Shown here piece by piece: positions 43,163 to 51,752 of a DNA stretch of 64,000 bases. Numbering within the stretch: position 1 is the stretch's first letter; every line of letters begins with the position of its first letter. Location of the stretch: positions 186,001-250,000 of the forward strand of contig NZ_JAHXMY010000001.1 of NCBI RefSeq assembly GCF_023149035.1, in the 5' to 3' direction. The translations under genes were made by a program, and so were the position numbers. The notes beneath the pieces are model-generated. The model did not search any database. It was not told the origin of the DNA and saw only the letters and a program-made list of their open reading frames with translations. The stretch is from Microbacterium sp. EYE_78. Lineage in GTDB: Bacteria > Actinomycetota > Actinomycetes > Actinomycetales > Microbacteriaceae.

Positions 43163-43774
43163 GTGACCTCCGCCACGACCGCTTACGCCGCGCGAGCGTC
43201 GGAGTACACCTCGCTCCTCGGCTCGATGACCTCGGTCCACCCGCAGGACCGCCTGACGATCGACACCTGGGCCAAGGGGCTCACCGGGCCCGTCCTGGAC
43301 GCCGGATGCGGCCCCGGGCATTGGACCGCCCACCTGCGACGACTCGGCCTCGACGTGCGCGGGATCGACCTCGTCCCGGGGTTCGTCACCCACGCCCGCC
43401 GGGCCCACCCCGGCATCCGCTTCGAGCTCGAGAGCATCGACGACATCCGCGAACACGATGCCTCGCTGGGCGGCGTGCTGTCGTGGTTCTCCACGATCCA
43501 CCACGACCCGGATGCGGTCGCGCGACCGCTCTCGGAGTTCGCCCGCGTCCTCCGCCCGGGCGGACGCCTCGCGCTCGGCTTCTTCAGCGGTCCGCGCGTC
43601 GAAGCCTTCGACCACGCCGTCTTCCGCGCCCACCGGTGGCCGGTCGAGACCCTCGCGGACCTCCTCTCCGCCGCCGGCTTCGACGTCACCGGGACATACC
43701 TGCGAGAGGAGCGAGGGCAGCGCGCGGTCGGCACCCTCGTCGCCGAACGACGCCCGGACCTGCATCGGCCATGA
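43163..43774 (+). CDS. Class I SAM-dependent methyltransferase
   Basis: 203 residues. Motif I is PVLDAGCGPGHWTAHLRRLG (about 42-61), the acidic loop is VRGIDLVPG, and VLSWFSTIHHDPDAVARPLS with EFARVLRPGGRLALGFFSG are standard. GTG 43163 is the start because TACCCT ends 6 bases upstream; the longer ORF is a shadow. Its stop overlaps the hydrolase start as ATGA. Substrate unknown. Confidence 0.87.
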   Translation: MTSATTAYAARASEYTSLLGSMTSVHPQDRLTIDTWAKGLTGPVLDAGCGPGHWTAHLRRLGLDVRGIDLVPGFVTHARRAHPGIRFELESIDDIREHDASLGGVLSWFSTIHHDPDAVARPLSEFARVLRPGGRLALGFFSGPRVEAFDHAVFRAHRWPVETLADLLSAAGFDVTGTYLREERGQRAVGTLVAERRPDLHRP

Positions 43775-44556
43775 CCTCGACGCACCCTCCCACCGTCGTC
43801 CTCCTGCACGGCTGGCCCGGCCTGCCCTCCGACTACGACGCCGTCATCGACGGCCTCGGCGACGTCCGCGTCATCGTCCCCGCCCTCGAGGGCTTCGGAC
43901 CGGGCTTCGACGGGATGCCTCCCGTTGCGGCCGCGACAGCCGCAGCGCACGCGACGCGGCTGCTGGCACACCTCGATCGCAACGGCATCCGCTCCGGCGT
44001 CGTCATCAGCGGATACGACATCGGCAGCCGGATCGCCCAGGCGGCGCTCCGCACCGACCCGGGCAGGTTTGACGGCGCGGTGCTGACCCCGGCCTACCCG
44101 GGGATCGGTGACCGGGCGGCATCCCCCGCCCTCGCCTCGGTGTTCTGGTACCAGCACTTCCACCGCGAGCCGGTCGCGGCAGCACTCATCGACGGCGACG
44201 AACGCGCCGTCCGCACCTACCTGACCCACATCTGGCGCTCGTGGCATGGGCACGGCGCGGAGCCCCCGCACCTGGACGAGATCGTCGCCGAGTACGCCCG
44301 CCCGGGCGCGTTCGCCGCGAGCCTGCAGTGGTACGCCGCGAACCGCGGGTACGCAGCGGGCGACGCGCCGATCACCGTCCCGACGACGATGCTGTGGCCG
44401 GACCGGGACCCGCTCTTCCCCGTGGAATGGTCCGACAACCTCTCACAGCACTTCGCCGACGTGCGGCTCGAGACGGTCGCCGACTGCGGCCACTTCGTCC
44501 CGGTCGAGCGACCCGACGCCGTCATCGCGGCGATCGGACGGCACCTGCAGCGCTGA
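43771..44556 (+). CDS. Alpha/beta hydrolase with Asp nucleophile (epoxide hydrolase/dehalogenase-like)
   Basis: 261 residues. HGWPG (13-17) supplies the oxyanion site and SGYDIGSRIAQ places Asp83 at the nucleophile elbow, as in epoxide hydrolases and haloacid or haloalkane dehalogenases, not in esterases. The final His is in DCGHFVPVERPDAV. It is shorter than typical epoxide hydrolases (about 290). It is translationally coupled to the methyltransferase, so the two may act on the same compound. Confidence 0.82.
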   Translation: MTSTHPPTVVLLHGWPGLPSDYDAVIDGLGDVRVIVPALEGFGPGFDGMPPVAAATAAAHATRLLAHLDRNGIRSGVVISGYDIGSRIAQAALRTDPGRFDGAVLTPAYPGIGDRAASPALASVFWYQHFHREPVAAALIDGDERAVRTYLTHIWRSWHGHGAEPPHLDEIVAEYARPGAFAASLQWYAANRGYAAGDAPITVPTTMLWPDRDPLFPVEWSDNLSQHFADVRLETVADCGHFVPVERPDAVIAAIGRHLQR

Positions 44557-44561
44557 CCGCC

Positions 44562-45425
44562 TCAGGTCGCCGCGAGCCGCGCCTTCTCCGCCTCGACGTC
44601 GAAGTCCGCCGCGGGCCACTGCGGGTCGATCCGCTCGAGCACGTCGATGAGCAGCGCCTGCACGGCGAGCCGGGCGTACCACTTGTGGTTCGCCGGCACG
44701 ACGTACCAGGGCGCCTCGTCCGTCGACGTCCGGTCGAACGCCGCCTGGTAGGCCTCCATGTACGCCGGCCAGAGCTCGCGCTCGTCGACGTCGCCGGGGT
44801 TGTACTTCCAGTGCTTGTCGGGCCGTTCCAGCCGCTCCCCCAACCGCGCCTTCTGCTCGTCGCCGGAGATGTGCAGCATCACCTTCACGATGTGGATGCC
44901 TCGGCTCGCCGCCCGCTGCTCGAAGTCGACGATCGCCGCGTAGCGACGTTCGATCTCCTCCGCCGGCGCGAGCTGCCGCACCCGCCCGATGAGCACGTCC
45001 TCGTAGTGCGATCGGTCGAACACCCCGATGTACCCGGCGTCGGGGACCTCCTTCTCGATGCGCCACAGGAAGTCGTGCGCGAGTTCCTCGGGTGAGGGCT
45101 TCTTGAACGCCTTCAGGTGGACGCCCTGCGGGTCGGTCGCACCGATGACGTGCCGGACGATCCCGCCCTTGCCTGCGGAGTCCATCGCCTGCAGCACGAG
45201 CAGGACCGCGGGCGCATCGGGCTGCGAGCGGCTCTGCGCGTACAGGCGCTCCTGCAGCTCGTCGAACCGCGCCGCGCCGCGCGCGAGGTCGGCCTGCCCG
45301 GCCTTCTTGCCGGCCTCGTACCCCGGGGTCGATGCCGGGTCGACGTCGACGAGGCGGAAGCTCTGCCCTACCCGCAGCAGCGCCGCGGGGTCACCGATCC
45401 ACTGATCCTGGCTCTTCGAGGTCAT
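44562..45425 (-). CDS. Polyphosphate kinase 2 family protein (PPK2)
   Basis: 287-residue polyphosphate:nucleotide phosphotransferase that uses polyphosphate to make nucleoside di- or triphosphates. Walker A is AMDSAGKGG (80-88), then FKKPSPEELAHDFLWRI and the Walker B/lid segment GVFDRSHYEDVLIGRV. A single domain of this size is usual for the AMP or ADP-acting class. The ATG at 45425 has CAGGAT 6 bases upstream. It lies next to, but not in operon with, menD. Confidence 0.92.
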   Translation of the reverse strand: MTSKSQDQWIGDPAALLRVGQSFRLVDVDPASTPGYEAGKKAGQADLARGAARFDELQERLYAQSRSQPDAPAVLLVLQAMDSAGKGGIVRHVIGATDPQGVHLKAFKKPSPEELAHDFLWRIEKEVPDAGYIGVFDRSHYEDVLIGRVRQLAPAEEIERRYAAIVDFEQRAASRGIHIVKVMLHISGDEQKARLGERLERPDKHWKYNPGDVDERELWPAYMEAYQAAFDRTSTDEAPWYVVPANHKWYARLAVQALLIDVLERIDPQWPAADFDVEAEKARLAAT

Positions 45426-45480
45426 GCGGCCATCCTGCCGCGCCCCGGCCGACCGCGCGACGGTCTTGCGGATGCCGTCG

Positions 45481-47268
45481 CTACCGCGCCAGCGGAACCT
45501 CGATGATCTGACGGCCGCCCACCGGAGACGTCAACGCCTGATCCAGCGCGCCCCGAGTGGTGACGCGGCGGTACTCCCAGCCGTAGGCGCGGGCGAGCTC
45601 CTCGAGTCGCGCGGTCTGCGGCGTGTACTGGACCCGGTCGAACTCCTCCGCCGTCGCGACAGCGGCCACCTCGAGACCGTCGAAGATCGTGCCGCCGCCG
45701 TCGTTGCCCACGATCACCTGGATGCGCGGCTCCGGCTCGGGAGCCGGATGCAGGAGCGCCCCGACGTCGTGCAAGAACGCGAGATCGCCCAGCAGCACCC
45801 GTGTCACCCCGGGTGTCGTCCCCCGCTGCGAGGCCGCAGCGATACCGAGTCCGGTCGCCACGGTGCCGTCGATGCCGGCCAGTCCGCGGTTCGCGTGCAC
45901 GGGCACCTTCTTGCCGCCGAGGAGCTCGTCGGCGACACGCACGAGGCGGGACGACCCGAACATCAGCCGGTCGTGCGGCCAGGTGGCCCGCCAGACGGCG
46001 TCGACGAGCGCCGCGCGATCGAGGGGCGCACGGATGGCGCCGAGCTCGGCCGAGATCGCACCGAGCCGCTCGGCCGGGACCCCTGACGACAGCGCGTCGA
46101 CGTCCGGCGCGGCCGGGCTGAGATCGACCGCGGCATCCCGCGATGCGCGCATCCACATCCCGAGCCAGTCCCGGTCCGCGTCGCCGGGGCGCACGGTCAC
46201 GACGTCGACCGCGGTCGTCTTCCCGTTCAGGTTGAGCTGCTCGCCGGGCCCGCTGACAGCGAGCACGTCGACGTCCTCACGCGCCAGCAGTCGCGCGACC
46301 TCCCGGCTGAGCGTGGGATGCCCGAACACGACCGCTCGCTCGATGCGGCCGCCGAGGTCCGGGTCGGACAGCAGCCGGCGGTAGCCGTGCACGAGGTGTC
46401 GCCCGTACCTGGCGCCGCTGACGATCTCGGCGATGAGCGGGAACCCGCCAGCATGGGCCAGCGCCTCGGCGGCCGCGCCCGCGTCGGCTCCGGCGACGAC
46501 GACGGTGCGAGGGCCGCGCTCGAGCGCGGCCGCGCCTGCCTCTGGCGTCTCCTCGGCGGCGCCGACACCACCGCCGCCCTGGTAGTGCGCGCCCCACTCA
46601 GCGTCCGCGGTCGCGTCCGCGTCCGATGATCCGGATGCCGCCGCGACCCCGTCTGCGGTCGGCAGCCACTCCGGCAGCCGACCGGCCAGCGGCTCTCGCG
46701 ACGGCGTGTTCACATGCACGGGACCTGCGACCCGCGTGCCCACGCCGACCGCAGCATCCCACGCCTCGTCCGCCGCGAGCCGGAAGGGTGCCACCGCGGC
46801 GGCCGCGATCCCGTCGGCGACGTCGTCGGGGACCGGGAGATCCGCCTCATGGCGCACGAAGCCGGTGAACATCCCCGGCTGCCTGGTGGCCTGATTCGCG
46901 CCGACCCCGCGGAGCTCGGGAGGACGATCCGCCGTGAGCAGCAGCAGCGGCACGCCGGAGTGGTGTGCTTCGAGGACGGCGGGGAGGAGATTCGCCACGG
47001 CGGTGCCGGAGGTGCAGACGACGACCGCCGGCATCCGATCCTCCCGCCCGATGCCGAGCGCCGTGAACCCGGCCACGCGCTCGTCGATGCGGACGTGCAG
47101 CCTGATCAGACCGCTGCGCTCCAGTTCGGCTGCGACGAGCGCGAGCGCCTGTGAGCGCGAGCCGGGCGAGAGGACGATGTGGCGCAGACCGCGCTCGACG
47201 AGACGCCCGAGGATCGCGGCGGCCGCGTCGGTCGCGGGCGCGCGGCCGGGCCGGTCGCTCGTCACCAT
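45481..47268 (-). CDS. menD: SEPHCHC synthase MenD
   Basis: 595-residue thiamine-diphosphate enzyme that joins isochorismate and 2-oxoglutarate in menaquinone synthesis. The N-terminal part has HIVLSPGSRSQALALVAAEL, RIDERVAGFTALGIGRE and VVCTSGTAVANLLPAVLEAH; LLLLTADRPPELRGVGANQA and the C-terminal diphosphate site VIVGNDGGGTIFDGLEV are also typical. An Ala/Asp-rich insertion (about 215-240) is longer than usual. It starts 1 base after the stop of the PLDc_N gene. Confidence 0.93.
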   Translation of the reverse strand: MVTSDRPGRAPATDAAAAILGRLVERGLRHIVLSPGSRSQALALVAAELERSGLIRLHVRIDERVAGFTALGIGREDRMPAVVVCTSGTAVANLLPAVLEAHHSGVPLLLLTADRPPELRGVGANQATRQPGMFTGFVRHEADLPVPDDVADGIAAAAVAPFRLAADEAWDAAVGVGTRVAGPVHVNTPSREPLAGRLPEWLPTADGVAAASGSSDADATADAEWGAHYQGGGGVGAAEETPEAGAAALERGPRTVVVAGADAGAAAEALAHAGGFPLIAEIVSGARYGRHLVHGYRRLLSDPDLGGRIERAVVFGHPTLSREVARLLAREDVDVLAVSGPGEQLNLNGKTTAVDVVTVRPGDADRDWLGMWMRASRDAAVDLSPAAPDVDALSSGVPAERLGAISAELGAIRAPLDRAALVDAVWRATWPHDRLMFGSSRLVRVADELLGGKKVPVHANRGLAGIDGTVATGLGIAAASQRGTTPGVTRVLLGDLAFLHDVGALLHPAPEPEPRIQVIVGNDGGGTIFDGLEVAAVATAEEFDRVQYTPQTARLEELARAYGWEYRRVTTRGALDQALTSPVGGRQIIEVPLAR

Positions 47269-47269
47269 G

Positions 47270-47665
47270 TCAGGGGCGGGTGCCGCGGGACTGCTCGTCG
47301 GTGTCGTCGTCCGCCGGCGGGTCGGCCCGGCGATCGCGCGGGTCGTCCGCTTCGGAGTCGAGGGCCGCCAACTCCTCCTCGAGGCGCCGGATGCGGTCGT
47401 CCTGGTCGCTGACCGTGCCGATGCGGCCGAGGAACTCGGGGTTGTCGTCGGGCGCCTGGAACATCACGCGGCTGGTCGAGCGCCGCGAGCGACCGATGAC
47501 GAACCACAGGATGCCGCCGACCACGGGCAGGAGGATGACGATGAGGATCCAGATCGGCTTGCTCACGCCCCGGTGACGGGTGGGCGGCTGCAGCGCGCAG
47601 TCCACGATGCTGTAGACCCAGAACGCGGCCAGCAGCAGCGCCAGAACAAGGTACACGCGCGCCAT
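47270..47665 (-). CDS. PLDc_N domain membrane protein
   Basis: 131 residues: two helices (YLVLALLLAAFWVYSIVDCA, WILIVILLPVVGGILWFVIG) in the arrangement of the phospholipase-D N-terminal domain (PLDc_N), then a charged acidic tail with a short coiled-coil stretch (DRIRRLEEELAAL). Such stand-alone domains are common in actinobacteria and have no known activity. TAGGAT is 6 bases before the ATG. It precedes menD in the same unit. Confidence 0.82.
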   Translation of the reverse strand: MARVYLVLALLLAAFWVYSIVDCALQPPTRHRGVSKPIWILIVILLPVVGGILWFVIGRSRRSTSRVMFQAPDDNPEFLGRIGTVSDQDDRIRRLEEELAALDSEADDPRDRRADPPADDDTDEQSRGTRP

Positions 47666-47671
47666 TCCTCC

Positions 47672-47735
47672 ATCCTAGGCTCGCGAGCGAGGCGCGGACG
47701 CTGCCCGGGGGACCTCCCAGGTCGGCCGGTAGCAT
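47672..47735. promoter_or_regulatory. Divergent leaderless promoters
   Basis: TAGGAT on the minus strand (47672-47677) for the PLDc_N-menD unit and TAGCAT on the plus strand (47730-47735) for the DUF4229 gene. Each ends 6 bases before its ATG. Confidence 0.6.
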
Positions 47736-47741
47736 GAGGGG

Positions 47742-48023
47742 ATGCGTGCCCGCTCCGCCCTCGTCTTCGCGCTGCTGCGGCTGCTCGCGTTCTTCGTGCC
47801 GTTCGGCATCATGATGCTGTTCCCCGTCATGCGCGAGCAGTACTGGCTCGCGGCGATCTTCGCCGCCCTCATCGGCCTGAGCCTGTCGATCCTCTTCCTG
47901 CGCCGACCGCTCGACGAGATGTCGGTCGGCATGGCCGAGCGGCGCGAGGCCCGGCGCCGGGCGAACAGTGATGAGGCCGTTGAGGACGCGTTCGGCGACG
48001 ACGAGACGCAGACGCCCCGCTGA
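47742..48023 (+). CDS. DUF4229 family membrane protein
   Basis: 93 residues with two helices (LRLLAFFVPFGIMMLFPVM, YWLAAIFAALIGLSLSILFL) followed by RRPLDEMSVGMAERREARRR and an acidic tail. The arrangement matches DUF4229, a small actinobacterial protein often found beside men genes. Function unknown. It converges on menA with 6 bases between stops. Confidence 0.8.
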   Translation: MRARSALVFALLRLLAFFVPFGIMMLFPVMREQYWLAAIFAALIGLSLSILFLRRPLDEMSVGMAERREARRRANSDEAVEDAFGDDETQTPR

Positions 48024-48029
48024 GCGGGG

Positions 48030-49007
48030 TCAGCCCACGTAGGCCCAGAGCACGAAGGCGCTCCACGCGAGCGAGGCGATCGAGCTCAGCTGCAGCGCGA
48101 CGATGAGCTCGCGCGGCGTCCGATAGGTCCAGACGATGAGCGTCGCCGAGAGCGTCGCGAGCAGCACCAGCAGCGACAGCCACGCGATGGGGTAGAACTG
48201 CGCGAGCAGCACCGAGATCGCGAACGGCAGCAGCATGAAGACGGTGTAGAGCGCCTGCGACGCGCGGCGGCCGATCAGGACGGTCAGCGTGCGCTTACCG
48301 GCGACACGGTCCTGTTCGATGTCGCGCAGGTTGTTGGTCACGAGCACCCCGCAGGCGAGGAAGCCGACGCCGAGCGAGGGCAGCCACGACTCCTGCGGGA
48401 TGACCCCCGTCTGCACGTAGGTGGTGCCCACGGTGGCGACCGGCCCGAAGAAGACGAAGACGAACAGCTCGCCGAGCCCGAAGTACCCGTACGGCCGCTT
48501 GCCCCCGGTGTAGAACCACGCGGCGACGATGCAGACGGCACCCACAGCGAGCAGCCACCAGTACTGCGTGCGGATGACGACGGCGAGCCCCACGAGCGCG
48601 GCGATGCCGAAGAAGATGAGTGCCGCCACCAGCACCGCGCGCGGCGAGACGCGTCCTGATGCCGTGAGCCGAGTGGGCCCGACGCGGTGGTCGTCGGTGC
48701 CGCGGATGCCGTCGCTGTAGTCGTTGGCGAAGTTCACCGCGATCTGCAGCGAGACCGCGACGACCAGGCAGCACAGCGCGAGCACCCAGTGGAAGCGGTC
48801 GCCGACGACGATCGCCGCACCGGTGCCGACGAGGATCGGGCTGATCGCGAGCGGCAGGGTCCGCAGCCGCGCGGCGCCCACCCAGTCCCGTGCGGTGACC
48901 GGGGTCGGCTTCGGCGGGGCGGCCGAGACGCGGGTCTTCGCAGGGTTGCCGCGCGAGCCGGAGCGCTTCGACGCGGTGGTGCGGGGGGTCTTTCGGGATG
49001 CTGCCAC
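48030..49007 (-). CDS. menA: 1,4-dihydroxy-2-naphthoate polyprenyltransferase MenA
   Basis: 325-residue membrane prenyltransferase that attaches the isoprenoid tail to dihydroxynaphthoate. The Asp-rich motifs are NFANDYSDGIRGTDDHRVGP and NNLRDIEQDRVAGKRTLTVL, with about nine helices. A basic N-terminal extension of about 35 residues (SRKTPRTTASKRSGSRGNPA) precedes the catalytic part. GTG 49007 is the likely start; AGGA is 9 bases upstream and TAGGAT 8 bases upstream. Confidence 0.92.
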   Translation of the reverse strand: MAASRKTPRTTASKRSGSRGNPAKTRVSAAPPKPTPVTARDWVGAARLRTLPLAISPILVGTGAAIVVGDRFHWVLALCCLVVAVSLQIAVNFANDYSDGIRGTDDHRVGPTRLTASGRVSPRAVLVAALIFFGIAALVGLAVVIRTQYWWLLAVGAVCIVAAWFYTGGKRPYGYFGLGELFVFVFFGPVATVGTTYVQTGVIPQESWLPSLGVGFLACGVLVTNNLRDIEQDRVAGKRTLTVLIGRRASQALYTVFMLLPFAISVLLAQFYPIAWLSLLVLLATLSATLIVWTYRTPRELIVALQLSSIASLAWSAFVLWAYVG

Positions 49008-49032
49008 GAGCAAGGATCCTATGCCCGGACGC

Positions 49033-50187
49033 TCACGCCTCGTCCGCCAGGAGGCGCCCGAGCAGCGCACGGTCTGGTTTGCCGCTCGAGGTGAGCGGCA
49101 CCTCGTCGAGGACGAGCAGCTCCCGCGGCCGCGCCGGTGCGCCGATCGCGTCCCCGACGATGCGTCGCGCCTCGTCGAGCAGTTCGGGCTCGGGCCGGCC
49201 GGCGAGGGCTGCACGCGACAGGACGACGACGGATGCCGCGCCCCACCGCTCGTCCGCCGTCGGAACCACGACCGCGCCCGCGAGTCCCGGCAGTGTCCGC
49301 ACGGTCTGCTCGACCCGGTCGAGCGAGACGTTCACCCCGCCGGAGACGATCACGTTGTCGCGACGGCCGGTGACCCGCAGCATCCCGCCCTCGACCGAGC
49401 CGAGGTCGCCGGTGCGGTACCAGCGCATGCCGTCTCCGTCTCTGACGAAGGCATCCGCGGTGCGCTCCGGGTCGCCGATGTAGCCGTCGGCGAGCATCGG
49501 CCCGGCGAGCTGCACCTCGCCGTCCTCGATCCGCAGGCGGGCACCATCCAGCGGCACGCCGTCGTACACGCAGCCGCCGCTCGTCTCGGTCGATCCGTAG
49601 GTGCGGACGATGCGGGCCCCGAGCGCGGCGGCACGCTCGGCGAGCGCGGGCGGCAGCGCCTGTCCGCCGACGAGGACGGCCTCGAACGAGGCGAACGCGC
49701 CGGCGACCGCGGCATCCGCTTCACCGGCGTCGACGAGCGTCTGCACCTGCGCGGGCACGAGGGAGGTGTACGTGGGGACGCGGCGTCCACCCTCGCTCGC
49801 GGCCATCGCCGAGGCGGCCGCGGTGAACGTCTCGGGCGTGAACGAGCCGGCGAGGATCGCGGGGTCGCGTCCGGCGACGAGCGCCCGCACCATCACCTGC
49901 ACACCCGCGACATAGGTGCCGGGCAGTGCCAGCAGCCACGAGCCGCTCCCGATCCGCTCGGCGGTCGCGAGCGCGGACGACGTCAGCGCGGAGCGACTGA
50001 GCGCGACGGACTTCGGGTACCCGCTCGATCCGCTGGTCGTCACGACGACCGCCGTTCCGGCGGGAACGTCCTCGGGCATCCCCGAGGGGCCGCCGAGCGC
50101 CACCGCGGGTCCCGCGCCAAGGACCGCGGCCCGCAGCGCCCGGAGGACGTCGCGCGGGTCGTCGGAGTCGAGCGTGCGCAGCTGCAT
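49033..50187 (-). CDS. menE: o-Succinylbenzoate-CoA ligase MenE
   Basis: 384-residue AMP-forming ligase that activates o-succinylbenzoate. The ATP loop is VVVTTSGSSGYPKSVALSRS; A-motifs include ARIVRTYGSTETSGG and WYRTGDLGSVEGGMLRVTGR; the C-terminal Lys is in VPLTSSGKPDRALLGR. It is shorter than typical MenE (about 450-490) because the N-terminal part is reduced, which is common in actinobacteria. The ATG at 50187 has GAGGG upstream and is 8 bases from the menB stop. The longer open frame is a menB shadow. Confidence 0.88.
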   Translation of the reverse strand: MQLRTLDSDDPRDVLRALRAAVLGAGPAVALGGPSGMPEDVPAGTAVVVTTSGSSGYPKSVALSRSALTSSALATAERIGSGSWLLALPGTYVAGVQVMVRALVAGRDPAILAGSFTPETFTAAASAMAASEGGRRVPTYTSLVPAQVQTLVDAGEADAAVAGAFASFEAVLVGGQALPPALAERAAALGARIVRTYGSTETSGGCVYDGVPLDGARLRIEDGEVQLAGPMLADGYIGDPERTADAFVRDGDGMRWYRTGDLGSVEGGMLRVTGRRDNVIVSGGVNVSLDRVEQTVRTLPGLAGAVVVPTADERWGAASVVVLSRAALAGRPEPELLDEARRIVGDAIGAPARPRELLVLDEVPLTSSGKPDRALLGRLLADEA

Positions 50188-50195
50188 CGGCGCCC

Positions 50196-51098
<903 letters not shown>

Positions 51099-51212
51099 CA
51101 GCCCAGCCTACGCGCGGGGGTGCGACGGATGCCGGGCGGCGGCCGGCGTCACGAGGCGTCGCCGAGCGTCACACCGACGGTGCCGCGCCGCCGCCCGCCC
51201 TACCCTGGAGCG

Positions 51213-51752
51213 GTGACCTCCCGCATCCTCCCCGCCCTCGCCGCCGCCGCGCTGGCGCTCGCCCTCACCGCCTGCGCGCCCGAGGCGGCACCCGCCGAGC
51301 CGAGCCCGTCACCGTCCATCACGTTCGCCGCGGACTGCACCCCCGAGAGCGGCGTCACCGTGATCGTCGACGGCGGCGACCTCGCCGGTGCGGACGAGGT
51401 CGCGACCGACACGTGCGTCGCCGCGGACGAGCCGATCGCCGCCCTCGACGCCCTCGCGCAGGCGGGCGTCGAGCTGGAGGGGTCGGAGGAGTACGGCGAC
51501 GCGATCGTCTGCCGCGTCGACGGGCAGCCGTCGGCCGACGAGCCGGTCGGATCCAGTGAGGACCCGGCGTACGTCGAGACGTGCAAGAGCATGCCGGCGG
51601 GCTTCGCGTACTGGGGCCTCTGGGTCAAGTCCTCCCCCGACGGCGAGTGGGGCTTCGCGCAGGAGGGCATCGAGACCCTCACCCTCGCCCCCGGCGAGAG
51701 CCTGCAGCTGCTGTTCTCGCTCGACGGCGCACCGGCGGCACCGGCGGCGTGA
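51213..51752 (+). CDS. Lipoprotein with DUF4430-like domain, linked to ECF transporter
   Basis: 179 residues. A signal peptide with lipobox Cys21 (LALALTAC) and a Pro/Ser linker precede a small beta-rich domain: SGVTVIVDGGDLAGADEVAT, MPAGFAYWGLWVKSSPDGEW and LTLAPGESLQLLFSLDG. This order resembles the transcobalamin C-terminal-like DUF4430 domain, from memory. GTG 51213 has TACCCT 6 bases upstream. Its stop overlaps the start of the fused transporter (GTGA), so it is probably a capture protein for it. The ligand is unknown. Confidence 0.7.
   Translation: MTSRILPALAAAALALALTACAPEAAPAEPSPSPSITFAADCTPESGVTVIVDGGDLAGADEVATDTCVAADEPIAALDALAQAGVELEGSEEYGDAIVCRVDGQPSADEPVGSSEDPAYVETCKSMPAGFAYWGLWVKSSPDGEWGFAQEGIETLTLAPGESLQLLFSLDGAPAAPAA

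Noticed and set aside
43771..44556. MenH of the menaquinone pathway
   Set aside because: MenH uses a Ser nucleophile; this protein has Asp83 at the elbow and is coupled to a methyltransferase.
51099..51212. Cobalamin riboswitch ahead of the ECF system
   Set aside because: The gap is too short, no B12-box-like sequence was found, and the lipoprotein appears to be leaderless.
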